This document shows positions 20,914 through 31,104 of a DNA stretch of 64,000 nt, piece after piece. A model generated the notes under the pieces. It did not search any database. It was not told where the DNA came from and was given only the letters and a program-made list of their open reading frames with translations. Both the position numbers and the translations under genes were made by a program. The number at the start of each line of letters is the position of its first letter. Position 1 is the stretch's first letter. Source of the DNA: Rhizoclosmatium globosum (taxonomy: Eukaryota; Chytridiomycota; Chytridiomycetes; Chytridiales; Chytriomycetaceae); NCBI GenBank assembly GCA_002104985.1, contig MCGO01000058.1, positions 62,001 through 126,000 on the forward strand, in the 5' to 3' direction.

Positions 20914-21880
20914 TTATGTTCGCGTGTTCTTCAACACTAACCGCGAACACTCCTTCACATTCCCAACGCCAGCACAATCTCGTTCACCACAATACCTGCA
21001 AAGACCATTGGCCTCCCTTCGTTCTCTTTCTTCATCAGACAAACGACTACTTAGTTTCTTTGTCACAAGTTTCGGTGACTGAGAAGCAGGAGGAAGGGAA
21101 GCTTGCGAAGAAGCCTGTTGTTTCACGGAAAGAGTAGAATTGGGAGGATGTGGTTTTACCATTCGTCGAGCAATCAGAGTAGGACATTGTTGAAGATCAG
21201 AAACACCAGGACAATCTGGCGCACCACAATAGCCGCAGAGACCATTTTCTTTTCGGAATCTGCGTTCAGAGTGGTCTAGTTTTGTGATTCGGGTTGATGA
21301 AGAAGCTGAAGTTGGAGTAGATGCGATGCGATGGAGGTGGTTGAGGTTTGTTGATGTTTAGAGTCAGGGGACAGCAATACGAGATTTGAGGTGTAGAGTA
21401 GGAGAAGAAGCAGAATGCGACGAAGGGTGTGCATTTGGCAGCAGCAGAGAAGAGTGTGGCGGAGCAGTTGAGAAGTCGAGATCGAGACTGAAAGGTGGTT
21501 TTGAGACAGTTTCTGAGCAGTTTCTGAGACAGTTTGTCCACGTTGAACGGCCCTGGTTTCGCCGAAGAAGAAAGCCAGTTCGACGTTGGTTTAACTTCAA
21601 CTTGAATGTCTTCGGACAAACGACGCGACGACGTGTTGAACTGGCCAAAGTCCGAAAACACAATCGCTTCGAGTCGCTCAATGTTGGTCCGCAGAAACAC
21701 GATCTCCGATTCGGCCGCCGCGAGTTTGCTCTCGAGTTGGTGCACCCGAAGAACTTGGTTCTCGAGGAGAACTATCCGTCGATACAGCTCGTACACCATC
21801 AGTGCATTGGCTTCGGGTGAGGCCGCACTGCCAGTTGTACCAAGTGGTGGTGGTGGTTCCATCTCACTCTGACTTGTCAA
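20914..21880 (-). CDS. Family protein 10, divergent, with two Cys-rich knuckles
   Basis: Starts at 21880 (or the ATG for MEPPPPLG). The coil VYELYRRIVLLENQVLRVHQ is plainly that of the family. A Ser/Pro-rich middle follows that needs one or two changes of frame (about 21340-21520). The C-terminal part differs: two knuckles, GLCGYCGAPDCPGVSDLQQC and GLCRYCGERDCAGVGNVKEC (CX2CX4CX8C), each preceded by an Arg/Glu-rich helix (ERRFRKENG, ERERREANG). That helix-plus-'GLC-YCG' layout resembles the zinc knuckles of retrotransposon Gag proteins. No protease, reverse transcriptase or integrase lies nearby. Frame breaks make its present coding status uncertain. Confidence 0.5.
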
Positions 21881-22134
21881 CTTTCAGATTTGCAAAGAAA
21901 TTAAACTGAACTTTTATAAAAACTGATAAAAATTCTTGTATCCTCCGTCAGACACTAAGTGGTGGGAGACTTACTCTTGTCATTCCATTCTCTGAGTGAA
22001 TAAGAAGTACTTAGGTAGGAAACTCTGAGCTTTTGTGAGGGGGCTGTAATTTGAGCGAGATTTACCGATATCATTTCTATGGAGTAATCTGGCTTCCATT
22101 GCAGTAGAGTGTATCACAAATCTTGCAACAGAAA

Positions 22135-22816
22135 ATGCCAAACAGCACAACTTCAACTCAGGTCTCTTACCGTCCACACCCAACGGATCCCTCCAAACAA
22201 ATCAGAGTCACAACAACCATAACCAAAACAGTTTCCTCGCCAAGTAGAGTGTCCATGTCGTCAGATCCTGTCGTTCCAGCTCCTGTAACTCTGAACCTGG
22301 ACATCATCACATCTCCGACTTCTCAGGAAGTCGTTGACAAACTGATTCAACTCCGTAACGACTGTGGATGGGGTGCGAATGCAGTTCCTCATGGTTGAAA
22401 GATGCTGATAAGGCAAGAGAGTCAATTTCTTAGTCAGAGCTCAGTTGGCTCAGAGAAGCCTGTTATCGGTAAGATTTACGCAATAGTATGAGTCCAGGGA
22501 ACTAAATCAAGTGTACAGGAATGATTTCATTGATATTAGAGTATGACAATGTATTCACAAACCGTGAGGAGAAAAAGGCAATGGTAGCTTCATTGTGTAT
22601 CTTGAAAGAATGGGAGGGAAGAGGGTATGGGAACAAGCTGTTTTGGAATTGGAAAGGTATGCTGCCAAGGAGCTGGGGATCAGAGAAATGACACTTGAGA
22701 CGGCTGGTGAGAAACTGATTCGAATGTATCAGAAGCTGGGATACACTGAGTTTCAAGAACGTCGAAAGCTGTTTTACAGCGATTCTGTTGCTAGTTTTTC
22801 AAAGAAGCTGGCTTGA
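22135..22816 (+). CDS. GNAT-like acetyltransferase, frame-broken
   Basis: Start 22135 (MPNSTTSTQVS) gives a Ser/Thr/Pro leader, then a block IQLRNDCGWGANAVP shared with the minus-strand neighbour. After an intron (about 22472-22519) a strand reads MISLILEYDNVFTN, then the acetyl-CoA loop EGRGYGNKL (R/Q-x-x-G-x-G/A pattern), then LERYAAKELGI and IRMYQKLGYTEF, the normal GNAT C-terminal motif. The pieces join if one base is restored at 22392 (TT) and one at 22640 (GG). Substrate unknown. It is tail to tail with a paralogue. Confidence 0.65.
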
Positions 22817-22865
22817 GTTGACATTGGCGCATTTATTGACGCACTGGTAAATATCGAATCATCGA

Positions 22866-23453
22866 TTACAATAAATAAGGTCTCAACGACAAGTGACGAA
22901 AAATCAAACTCTTCCTCATAACCACCCAAGGCTCCCACTCCTTCTCCCCCATCCCAACAACTTCCTCGTACCCTAACCGCTGATACAACCCAAACGCCCT
23001 CGAGTTACTTTTATCCCCCAACAGAAACATGGTTTCTGAACTAAACTGCTCGACGCGATTCTTTCGATTTCCCGGATCGCTGCGGACCGTACCCTTTCCC
23101 TTCAAACTGCTTCTGGATGAACAGGTGTTGAAGGCCGGTGCGTTTCGCTGATATGTCTGCGTATCGGAGGTCTGCTTTGTGGACAAGAAGGAGGGAAACC
23201 ATTCCTGCAAGTGCCAAGTATTAGAAATGAAGTATTGGTAGATTGGTGGAATGGTTACCGATGACAGCTCGTTGATGTTGCGGACAAAGTACAGAACTCT
23301 GACGCCAGTCTTGGCTTCCTCAATCCACTGTGGAACTAGCTCTGCATTCCATCCGCATTCGTTTCGAAGTTTAATCAGAAGGTCTGCATCCTCCTGACTT
23401 GCATTTGTGATAGGTACAAGTGATACTTCACCATCTTTCTTTTGATTGACCAC
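22866..23453 (-). CDS. GNAT-like acetyltransferase paralogue, frame-broken
   Basis: Opens with LLIKLRNECGWNAELVPQWIE, the same block as the plus-strand neighbour, and ends with SRAFGLYQRLGYEEVVGMGE, the GNAT C-terminal motif. An intron lies in the middle (near 23210-23260), and the acetyl-CoA loop appears as 'EGKGY' only after a frame change. No ATG begins the open frame at 23453, so the first exon or start is uncertain. The two genes form an inverted pair with stops about 50 bp apart. Confidence 0.6.
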   Translation of the reverse strand: MVNQKKDGEVSLVPITNASQEDADLLIKLRNECGWNAELVPQWIEEAKTGVRVLYFVRNINELSSVTIPPIYQYFISNTWHLQEWFPSFLSTKQTSDTQTYQRNAPAFNTCSSRSSLKGKGTVRSDPGNRKNRVEQFSSETMFLLGDKSNSRAFGLYQRLGYEEVVGMGEKEWEPWVVMRKSLIFRHLSLRPYLL

Positions 23454-23511
23454 TCAAAACTGTCAACATTAACAATAAATAATCACGATTTACTCCTGGA
23501 TTTATTCGCCT

Positions 23512-24254
23512 TCAAAAAACAGCATTCGCCAACTCCGCCTTCTCCGTCTCCTCCATCCTCTTGAGAGAATTAATAGCAGACCGTTTACTACTCTCCTGCA
23601 CTCCCCGCCAATCAGCAGTTCATCGAGGATCGTGTAGGCTTGCTGGAAGTTGAAGATGATGTCGAGTTCACAGACGTTGAGGAACCATTTGTCGAGGACT
23701 TCGACGTAGCGGTGGATTATTTCGAGGGTGATGAGTTCGTTGTCGTCTGTGTCTGTGCCGGCGATGAAGAAGAGGGAGGCGTACCGGCGGTATACTACTT
23801 TGTAGTCTAGGGGTTGGTTTTGGTTGGGTTAGTGATTCTTGAATAGGGTATGTGTTATGTTGGGGTGGGATTGGTTATGGAATCGAGGAGGCCAACGAGA
23901 ACACAGTGATATCCATGCACATTTAAATATAGGACCGCTCCATAATTGTTCAGCTCAAACGCTGATGTTGCTCGAGGGCCACATCGACCACAACGAAGAG
24001 CCTCCATTTGATGCACACGTACACACCTTTGTACTCGAGCACATTACACATCTTTGCCCGTCTCGCAAGCACGGTCTGGCTGACTTCTTTGACGGCCTTC
24101 TGTTTCTCTTTGGTGGACCAATCTGATGTAAACCATTTGGCGAGCCGTACTTTGCCTGTTATGCATGGATTTAGTAGGTCTAATGCGGATGCGTTTGGAA
24201 GGAGTGCCGGGGCTGACCTTGTCGGGATACGAGTAGAATGAAGCGAATGGCCAT
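23512..24254 (-). CDS. APS1: AP-1 clathrin adaptor complex, sigma subunit (copy A)
   Basis: Start 24254 gives [12 protein letters not shown]; after an intron (to about 24155) [20 protein letters not shown] and, after a second intron, [54 protein letters not shown]. These are the diagnostic blocks of the small sigma chain, and the 'SRQGK' opening points to AP-1 rather than AP-2 or AP-3. The C-terminal [20 protein letters not shown] follows if one G is restored near 23601. The protein helps recruit clathrin at the trans-Golgi and endosomes. Head to head with a paralogue. Confidence 0.85.
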
Positions 24255-24308
24255 TTGTTGTGTTTTTGAACGCTAAAAAGTTGAGAACCAATCATCACCC
24301 CAGACAGG
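24255..24308. promoter_or_regulatory. 54-bp shared upstream region of the AP-1 sigma pair
   Basis: The two start codons face away from each other with only this stretch between. The coding starts on both sides are near-inverted copies (ATGGCCATTCG), so the region must hold both transcription starts or lie within overlapping leaders. Confidence 0.45.
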
Positions 24309-24955
24309 ATGGCCATTCGATTCATCCTTCTAGTATCCCGACAAGGTATGTTCGATACTCCAGGCATGATCCATTTTGTATTAGGATGGTAGATGCCTCC
24401 ATCGAGATTGAAACTAATGAACGATACAGGCAAAGTAAGACTGGCCAAATGGTTCACGGCCGACTACACAACCAAAGAAAAGCAGAAGGCAGTCAAGGAC
24501 GTGACTCAAGCTGTTCTCGCCGACGACCCAAAATGTGCAACATACTTGAGTTCAAAGGTGTGTTGCAGCAATCCATTCACCTTGATTGATTCATGATACT
24601 AATCCAAAGAAAGACTACAAACTCGTATACCGTCGATATGCATCCCTTTTCTTCATTGCCGCAACAGATCAAGACGACAATGAACTCATCACTTGGAAAT
24701 CATCCATCGATACGTGGAACTGCTGGACAATGGTTCCTGAACGTTTCGGAACTGGACATCATCTTCAATTTTCAGCAAGCGTATACTATTTTGGATGAGT
24801 TGATGATTTCGGGGGAGATGCAGGAGAGTAGTAAAGGAGTGTGTGAATTCTTCAAGCGGATGGAGGAGACGGAGAAGACTGAAATTGCGGGAATCTGTTG
24901 TAAAAGTTCTAGTCTATCTATTGTCATTATGGAAGTAAGTGATGAAGGGAAATGA
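24309..24955 (+). CDS. AP-1 clathrin adaptor complex, sigma subunit (copy B), frame-broken
   Basis: Starts at 24309 with [12 protein letters not shown], identical to copy A. After an intron (about 24346-24430) come [20 protein letters not shown], then after a second intron (about 24558-24609) [40 protein letters not shown] is recovered only if one base is restored at 24692 and one at 24729. [20 protein letters not shown] and an [18 protein letters not shown] tail follow. The tail after TEIAG differs from copy A and may be read-through of an unrecognised intron. Confidence 0.78.
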
Positions 24956-24980
24956 ATAGATTTCATTGAAAAGACAACAA

Positions 24981-26175
24981 ATGAATCGATTGGTTCCAAA
25001 TCTACTCCTCAGAGCTGGAGCACGCCGACCATTCTCGACAGCAGGATACCACGCCTTGTTCCCGGCCTCGCAGCATCGGCATCAGTGCTCACGGCAGCCT
25101 CGTTCGCCGCACCACTCGTTGGGCTGCCCGTCGTGCCCGTTGCGATCGCGGTCGGGGTCTGCACCGGATCGCTTCTTCCACCGCCAATGCTCTCGTCGGT
25201 GAAACCCGGCGCGTCGTTCGCCGGGGCCACGCTTCTCCGGCTTGGAATTGTGTGTGTCGGGCTTAAGCTGTCGCTCGTTGAAACGGCGGCCACTTGTCCG
25301 TAGCGCTTCCGGTCGTTGTTCCGACACTCGCCGCCTCGGTTTCGGCTGCGCTGCTGCTTTCAAGGGCGCTGCGTCTCGAGCCACAGTTTGCCACGCTTGT
25401 TTCTGCGGGAACCGGTGTGTGTGGAATAACGGCGATTTCAACTGTGGCGCCGGTTATTGGCGCCGCAGAGAAGTGGATTGCGGTGGCGTGGCGAATGTTG
25501 TTGTTTTTGGGATGCTGGCGATGCTGGTGCAGCCGTTTATTGCACACTACCTCTTCTTTGGCGATGACGAGAAGGGACGCGTTGAATAACTCTGAATCAA
25601 GTAACAAGGAAGAACAAACTACTGCTGGTCTCTCGCCTTCAACGAAGGCAGGCCTCTACCTTGGGGTTTGCATCCATGACTCGTCACAGGTTCTTGGTGC
25701 TGCCATGTCTTTCAGAGATGCGTACAATGACCAAGAAGCTTTCAACGTTGCTACTGTCACGAAACTAACGAGAAACTCCATGTTGGTTGCTGTCGTGCCA
25801 ATCCTTGGATACATTTATTCCAAGCAAACTGCTACCACAGTTTCAACAACAACCAAAAAACCTCCCCTTCTTCCTGCTTTTGTTCTTGGATTTATTGGAA
25901 TGGCAGTCCTGCGTTCTACTGTAGACTATTGGATTACAGAAGAGTACAAACCAACTTGGAAACAGACTGTCAATCTTATTTCTGATACTGTCGGCACAAA
26001 ATTGTGTCTTGGCATGGCCATGGCTGGACTAGGATTGAATACTAGGTTAGATGTGTTGAGAGGTGTTGGCGTCAAACCTTTCTTGGTAGGAGGCGGTGGT
26101 GCATTAGTGGCTGCTGTTACGGGATACACATGCATTCAGCTGTTGGATTACCGGTTAAGAAGTAGAGTGTTGTAG
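24981..26175 (+). CDS. YeiH/UPF0324 family membrane protein, frame-broken
   Basis: A many-span membrane protein. Recognisable blocks: LVPGLAASASVLTAASFA, VAIAVGVCTGSLL, KPGASFAGATLLRLGIVCVG, FATLVSAGTGVCGITAIS, GVCIHDSSQVLGAAMSFRDA, VTKLTRNSMLVAVVPILGYI, and a C-terminal LCLGMAMAGLGLNT. Their order matches the bacterial YeiH family, whose function is uncharacterised. At least three frame changes are needed: after the leader (25040), near 25290, and near 25475, where GTGGC is doubled; a fourth region near 25590 also shifts. The start at 24981 gives a possible organelle-type leader (MNRLVPNLLLRAGARRPFST). The 5' half is markedly GC-richer than its neighbours. No clear introns. Confidence 0.7.
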
Positions 26176-26528
26176 AAACAATAAAGATAATTCGTGGAGA
26201 GGTTTCACACTGACTCCGTTTGTCTTGGCATAGCAATGGCAAGCTTGTTTCTTAATTCTCGATTGAGATGTGCAACGGTATTGATTCTACTCAAGTTTTG
26301 ACATAATAAATCTGTTGCAACTGGAGTATGCAGAATAACTCGGTGTAATATATTATGTCGAACACGCCAATTAATCTGTTGCAAAGCACAAAATTCAAAA
26401 ACTTGGATCACTGTCGCATGTTCATTGTTCCATCATTCCAAGCTGAATCAATTGAAAGGAGAAGGTATTGTGATTGGTTGTTAATCCGCCTCAATTTCAG
26501 CCTACGCCGCAATTTTCACTCAATTTTC
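26176..26528. other. Intergenic, no gene seen
   Basis: AT-rich sequence between the YeiH-like gene and the first ABC transporter. Open frame around it gives no recognisable protein. Confidence 0.4.
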
Positions 26529-29500
26529 ATGTCCCACGATTTCCCGCAACCCAAAACCAATTTTGATACATTCAAAGTCGCCACCAAAAACACAATGGAT
26601 CCATCCCCTCGAAAGCAAATCTCATGGTCGCCAGTCACTTACGTCACAGTCGGCTGGATCTACCCTTTGCTCTCGGTCGGATCGAAGAAACCGCTGACTG
26701 AGGAGGTATTAAACAACATCTTTGCCGCTGTTTTAACGTATTTTCAGGATCTTCCACTCCTTACGACTCATGAATCTGCCTCGCACTCAGCGAAGTGGCT
26801 TGACGAGTTTACCACAGAAGCAGCGGACTACTCAAGATCCACAACAAAAGATCGTTCTGTGAAGAAGCCTCCGAGCTTGTTTTATGCTCTCATGCCCCAT
26901 GTTCTTGGAGTTTTGTAAGTGTTGCTTAACCTTATATGTACGCTAAACCTTGTTTCGTAAGTGTCTTCAATGCAATCTGCTCGGCAATCAATATCATATT
27001 GAGCATGTCCATGTCGTTGATGGTTGGTGTGGTGAGTCGAAATTTCAATTTCCTGATTGTGTTCATCCACTCACTTAAAATTCCAAGATTACAAATTACC
27101 TCAATGGGATCTACACTGGTCCAGAAGCTTTTAATAACGGGTATACTCTGGCATTCGTTCTCTTTGGGATGCAAACCCTTCAAATGCTCTCGTACAACGT
27201 CTCCACCTCCCTTTCGAACCTAACAAACGTTCGCCTTGGCGCAGCGCTCACCTCTGCCGCGTACAAAAAAGCTTTCGTCTAGCATCATCATCTCGCAGCC
27301 TGTACCCTCCAGGAAAAATCAACACTCTCTGTACATCGGATATCAAAAACGTGAAAATGTTCATTGACGTTGTGAATCGGGCATGGAGTATGCCATTACA
27401 AGTTATTATTACTCTATACCTTGTCAGCACGCTGCTGAAGGCAGCCACGGCGACTGCTGCGGCTGTGTTCATTGGAATTGGCTTGTTTTTGTTGGTTGTG
27501 AGACCAAAAATGATGGCAGCTGTTAAAGAGTACATGAAAGGACAAGATAAACGTACAACATTGTTACGTGAGTTTCTGTACGGCGTCAAGGTTGTAAAGT
27601 ATCAGGCTCTCGAAGAACATGTTGAAGCCAAAATTAGCGCTGCACGTGGGGAACAAGTCAAGGCTTTGAAAGATTATATTTGGAGGCTTATTGAGCTGTT
27701 GTTTATCTTAATTGCTCAGCAACAGTTGGTTTGTTGAGCCTTTTTATCTTCTTTCTGTAACTATTTAACACTTTAATTTAGACAACGCCATTGACACTCG
27801 CTACATACGGCGCCATCGGAAACGGTAATAATATGGACCCCGCAACGGTCTTTGTCGCCTTTAGTTTACTCAATGGGCTTGTCGGAATATCAAGTTCTTT
27901 GACTGGAGTCATCACAGGCGTTACACAAGCCTCTGCTTCGTATAAACGTATTTACGAGTTTCTTATTGCCGAAGAAGCGGATATCAGTGAATTTCCGATC
28001 AGTCTGCCGTCATCCACCGAATCTGACGCATCAGCCATTCTTTTCGAAGACGCAAGTTTCACATGGGAATCATCAAAGAAAGTCGGAACTGAAATGGTGG
28101 CAAAGCCGTCAAAGAAGGAGAAAGCAGAGAAACAGGAAACAGCCAAAGTTGAAGTCACAGATTCCGACATTTTCAAGCTAGAGGGTGTAAATTTAACTAT
28201 CAAGAAAGGAAGTTTGGTTGCTGTTGTTGGAGCCACAGGCTCAGGAAAGAGCTCTCTTCTTTCGGCAATCACAGGTGGTATGCGCAAAACTGGTGGTCAG
28301 GCGACAGTGTTTGGATCTGTTGGGTACTGTCCTCAAGACCCCTGGATTATTTCCGGTTCCGTCCAAGATAATATCACGTTGCTTGATGAGTCTCTGAATG
28401 ATGCTTGTAGCGATGCCGTAAATGCGTGTAGCTTAGCCAAGGATCTTGAATCCCTTGCAAACGGATTAGGTACTCAAATTGGTGAGAAAGGGATTAATTT
28501 GTCTGGAGGACAGAAGGCGAGAGTTGCACTTGGTGAGTCTTGTTAATTACTTCTTCTGTGTTGTTCGACTGAATATCCACTTTTCAAGCTCGCGCATTGC
28601 CAAGAATCCTGATGTTTATATTCTTGACGACCCGTTATCAGCTCTTGACGCCCATGTAGGCAAAGAAATCTTCAACGGAACAATTTCCGGCCCTCTAATG
28701 AAAGACAAGACTGTCGTGATTGCAACCCATTTGTTGCATATACTTCCAAAAACGGATCACGTTCTTGTCATGGATCAGGGAAAAATCGTGCAAAGCGGAT
28801 CATACAAGGATCTCATGAATGATACAGCTGGACGCCTCTTTGAAACTATGAAGGACTACCACCTTGATGAAGAACCCGAAGAAAAGACGATTATTAAAAA
28901 AACAGATTCAGTAGCCACGAACAAGAAGGAGGAAGCAACGGCTGAAGATCGCCAAGTTGGTAACGTGTCTTATTCAACGTACAAAACTTATTTCAAGGCC
29001 TGTGGTTCCTCCTCGTTTATCATTTTGATGGTATTTTCTGTTCTTTCTGTGATATTACAAGCCGGAACCGAGTTGTTATTGTCGGCTTGGACGTCAAACT
29101 TCTTGAACTTCAACAATCAGATGAACTACGTGTACATTTACAGTGCAGCGTCAGTTTCTGGAGCACTGTTGGCCAATGTAATTTCCATGATGACTCTCTA
29201 CATGTGTGTGAAAGGTGCAATTCAATTTCACGACTCGGCATTGAAAGGAATCATGGCTGCGCCAATGTCCTTTTTCGATACTCAACCGATTGGTCGCTTG
29301 CTAAATCGAATGACTGGGGATGTCGCGTCGCTTGATAGGGAGATTGGATCTGTTCTGGACAACCTTAATGCCAATGGAGGTTCTGCCATTGCAACTACGC
29401 TGGTCCTCTGGATCATCGCCTGGCAATTCATTCCCATCTCTTTGGTGATGATTGGAATCGCTGTCTATATGTACCAGTTCTATCGTAAAACTTACCGTGA

Positions 29501-30778
29501 ATTGAAGAGGCTCAACACAATCATGCAGTCACCGCTGGCTGCGCATATTTCAGAAACACTCACTGGCCTTCCAACTGTCCTTTCATACCGAGCTCAGAAT
29601 ATCTTTATTGAGCGCCAAATGGTCACGATGGATCAGTCTAACTTGGCTACCTTGCTCTTCACTCATGCACAGTTGTGGTTTATGCTGAGATTACGATGCC
29701 TTGCGGCGCTCATAACTCTTGCACTAACACTGCTTGGAGTCACTGGCGTTATTGATCGTAGATTTATTTCTCTTGCATTGGCATCGACCATGTCTTGGGC
29801 AGCTCAAATCAACGCGTCTCTTATGCTATATGGATCAATGGAAGCTGCGGTAAGAATCTCACGACCTTAGTTGTTGACTAAATCAAGATATGAATAGATG
29901 GTAAATGTTGAGCGTTTGGGCTACTATTCCAACGACTTGCCACATGAAGCTGCCAGATCCTTGCCAAAGGATGGCACCCTTGATTGCTGGCCTTCAACTG
30001 GAACCATCGAAATCAAAAACCTGGAGATATCTTATGAAAATCGCCCAGACCACATTGTCATCAACGACATTTCTGTGTCGATTCGATCTGGTGAAAAGAT
30101 TGGTATCGTGGGAAGAACTGGTTCCGGGAAGTCAACTTTGATGGATGCGTTCTTCCGTTTAATGGAGGCAAACAAAGGAACAATTGAAATTGATGGCGAG
30201 GATATTGCGACTCTTGGTTTAAAGAAGCTACGAAGCGGGATTCAAATGATTCCACAGAATCCAATCCTGTTTGATGGAACAGTTCGCTCAAACTTGGACC
30301 CAGTCGGACGCTACTCCGATGAAAACATTTGGTACGCGTTGGAATGCTGTGGTATGAAAGATTATATTTCGACAATGTCGGAGAAGCTTGAATCAGTTGT
30401 TACCGAAGGTGGATCCAACCTCTCAGCTGGTCAACGTCAGCTTCTATGTCTTGCAAAGGTGTTGCTTCAGAAATCCAAGATTCTGATTATGGATGAAGCA
30501 ACTTCGTCTGTTGATGCTGAGTCAGACTTAAGGATTCAGGACTCTATGAAAACACATTTCAAGGATGCAACAGTGATTAGTATTGCGCATAGATTGAACA
30601 CTGTGCCGCGTTTGATCGTATCCTTGTGTTGAATCATGGAAAAGTTGCGGAATTTGAAGCTCCGCATTTGTTGCTCTCGCGTAATTCACTTTTTGCTGAT
30701 ATGGTAGATGCAACTGGTGTTGCTAACGCGTCGGTTATTCGAGACATTGCCAAGGATGCATATCTTAAATCAAATTGA
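26529..30778 (+). CDS. ABCC-type (MRP/YOR1-like) ABC transporter, copy 1
   Basis: Full transporter of TMD-NBD-TMD-NBD order without the extra N-terminal TMD0. Start 26529 (MSHDFPQPK) or 26595 (MDPSPRKQ). Exons are split by short introns (about 26706-26748, 26916-26962, 27031-27087, 27736-27780, 28532-28588, 29850-29897). NBD1 has Walker A GATGSGKSS, signature [11 protein letters not shown] and Walker B VYILDDPLSALD. NBD2 has [17 protein letters not shown] and ILIMDEATSSVD. TMD2 carries the family ETLTGLPTVLSYRAQ motif. One T is missing at 27273-27275 (needed for SAAYKKA-FRLASSS) and one G at 30605, after which the C-terminal NBD tail reads to 30778. Such proteins export conjugates or drugs at the plasma membrane or vacuole. 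Confidence 0.88.
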
Positions 30779-31104
30779 TGTGCCTTATTACGACCGAGAA
30801 TAATTATGAAAAAAAAACATTTTATGTCTATTTCAATTACTGACTCAGCTCTGGTTGTAATGGAAGCTCCTATTATGAGTTTGAAAATCTTTCTTTAAGT
30901 CAAAATATAGTGAGATCTTCATCAATAGCAGGGTAAAAGTAATAAGTTCTGACGTTGCAGACGTTGCGATTTTGGCTCTACAAGCATTTTTACTTCGGGA
31001 ATCATTGCGATGGAGGATTGGCTTTGCCTGATTTTTCACTGGACTGATGCAAGATAGAATAAAGGTATTAAATCTATATTTATAAGGTTTCATCTAAGTG
31101 CAAA
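30779..31104. other. Convergent 3' region between ABC genes
   Basis: AT-rich stretch between the two stop codons with runs of A; probably holds both polyadenylation regions. No gene seen. Confidence 0.4.

Noticed and set aside
14434..21880. The zinc-finger array as a retrotransposon cluster
   Set aside because: No reverse transcriptase, integrase, protease, tyrosine recombinase or long terminal repeats are visible, and members contain introns at conserved places.
25009..25607. Minus-strand Ala/Arg-rich open frames
   Set aside because: They are shadows of the GC-rich YeiH-like gene on the plus strand.
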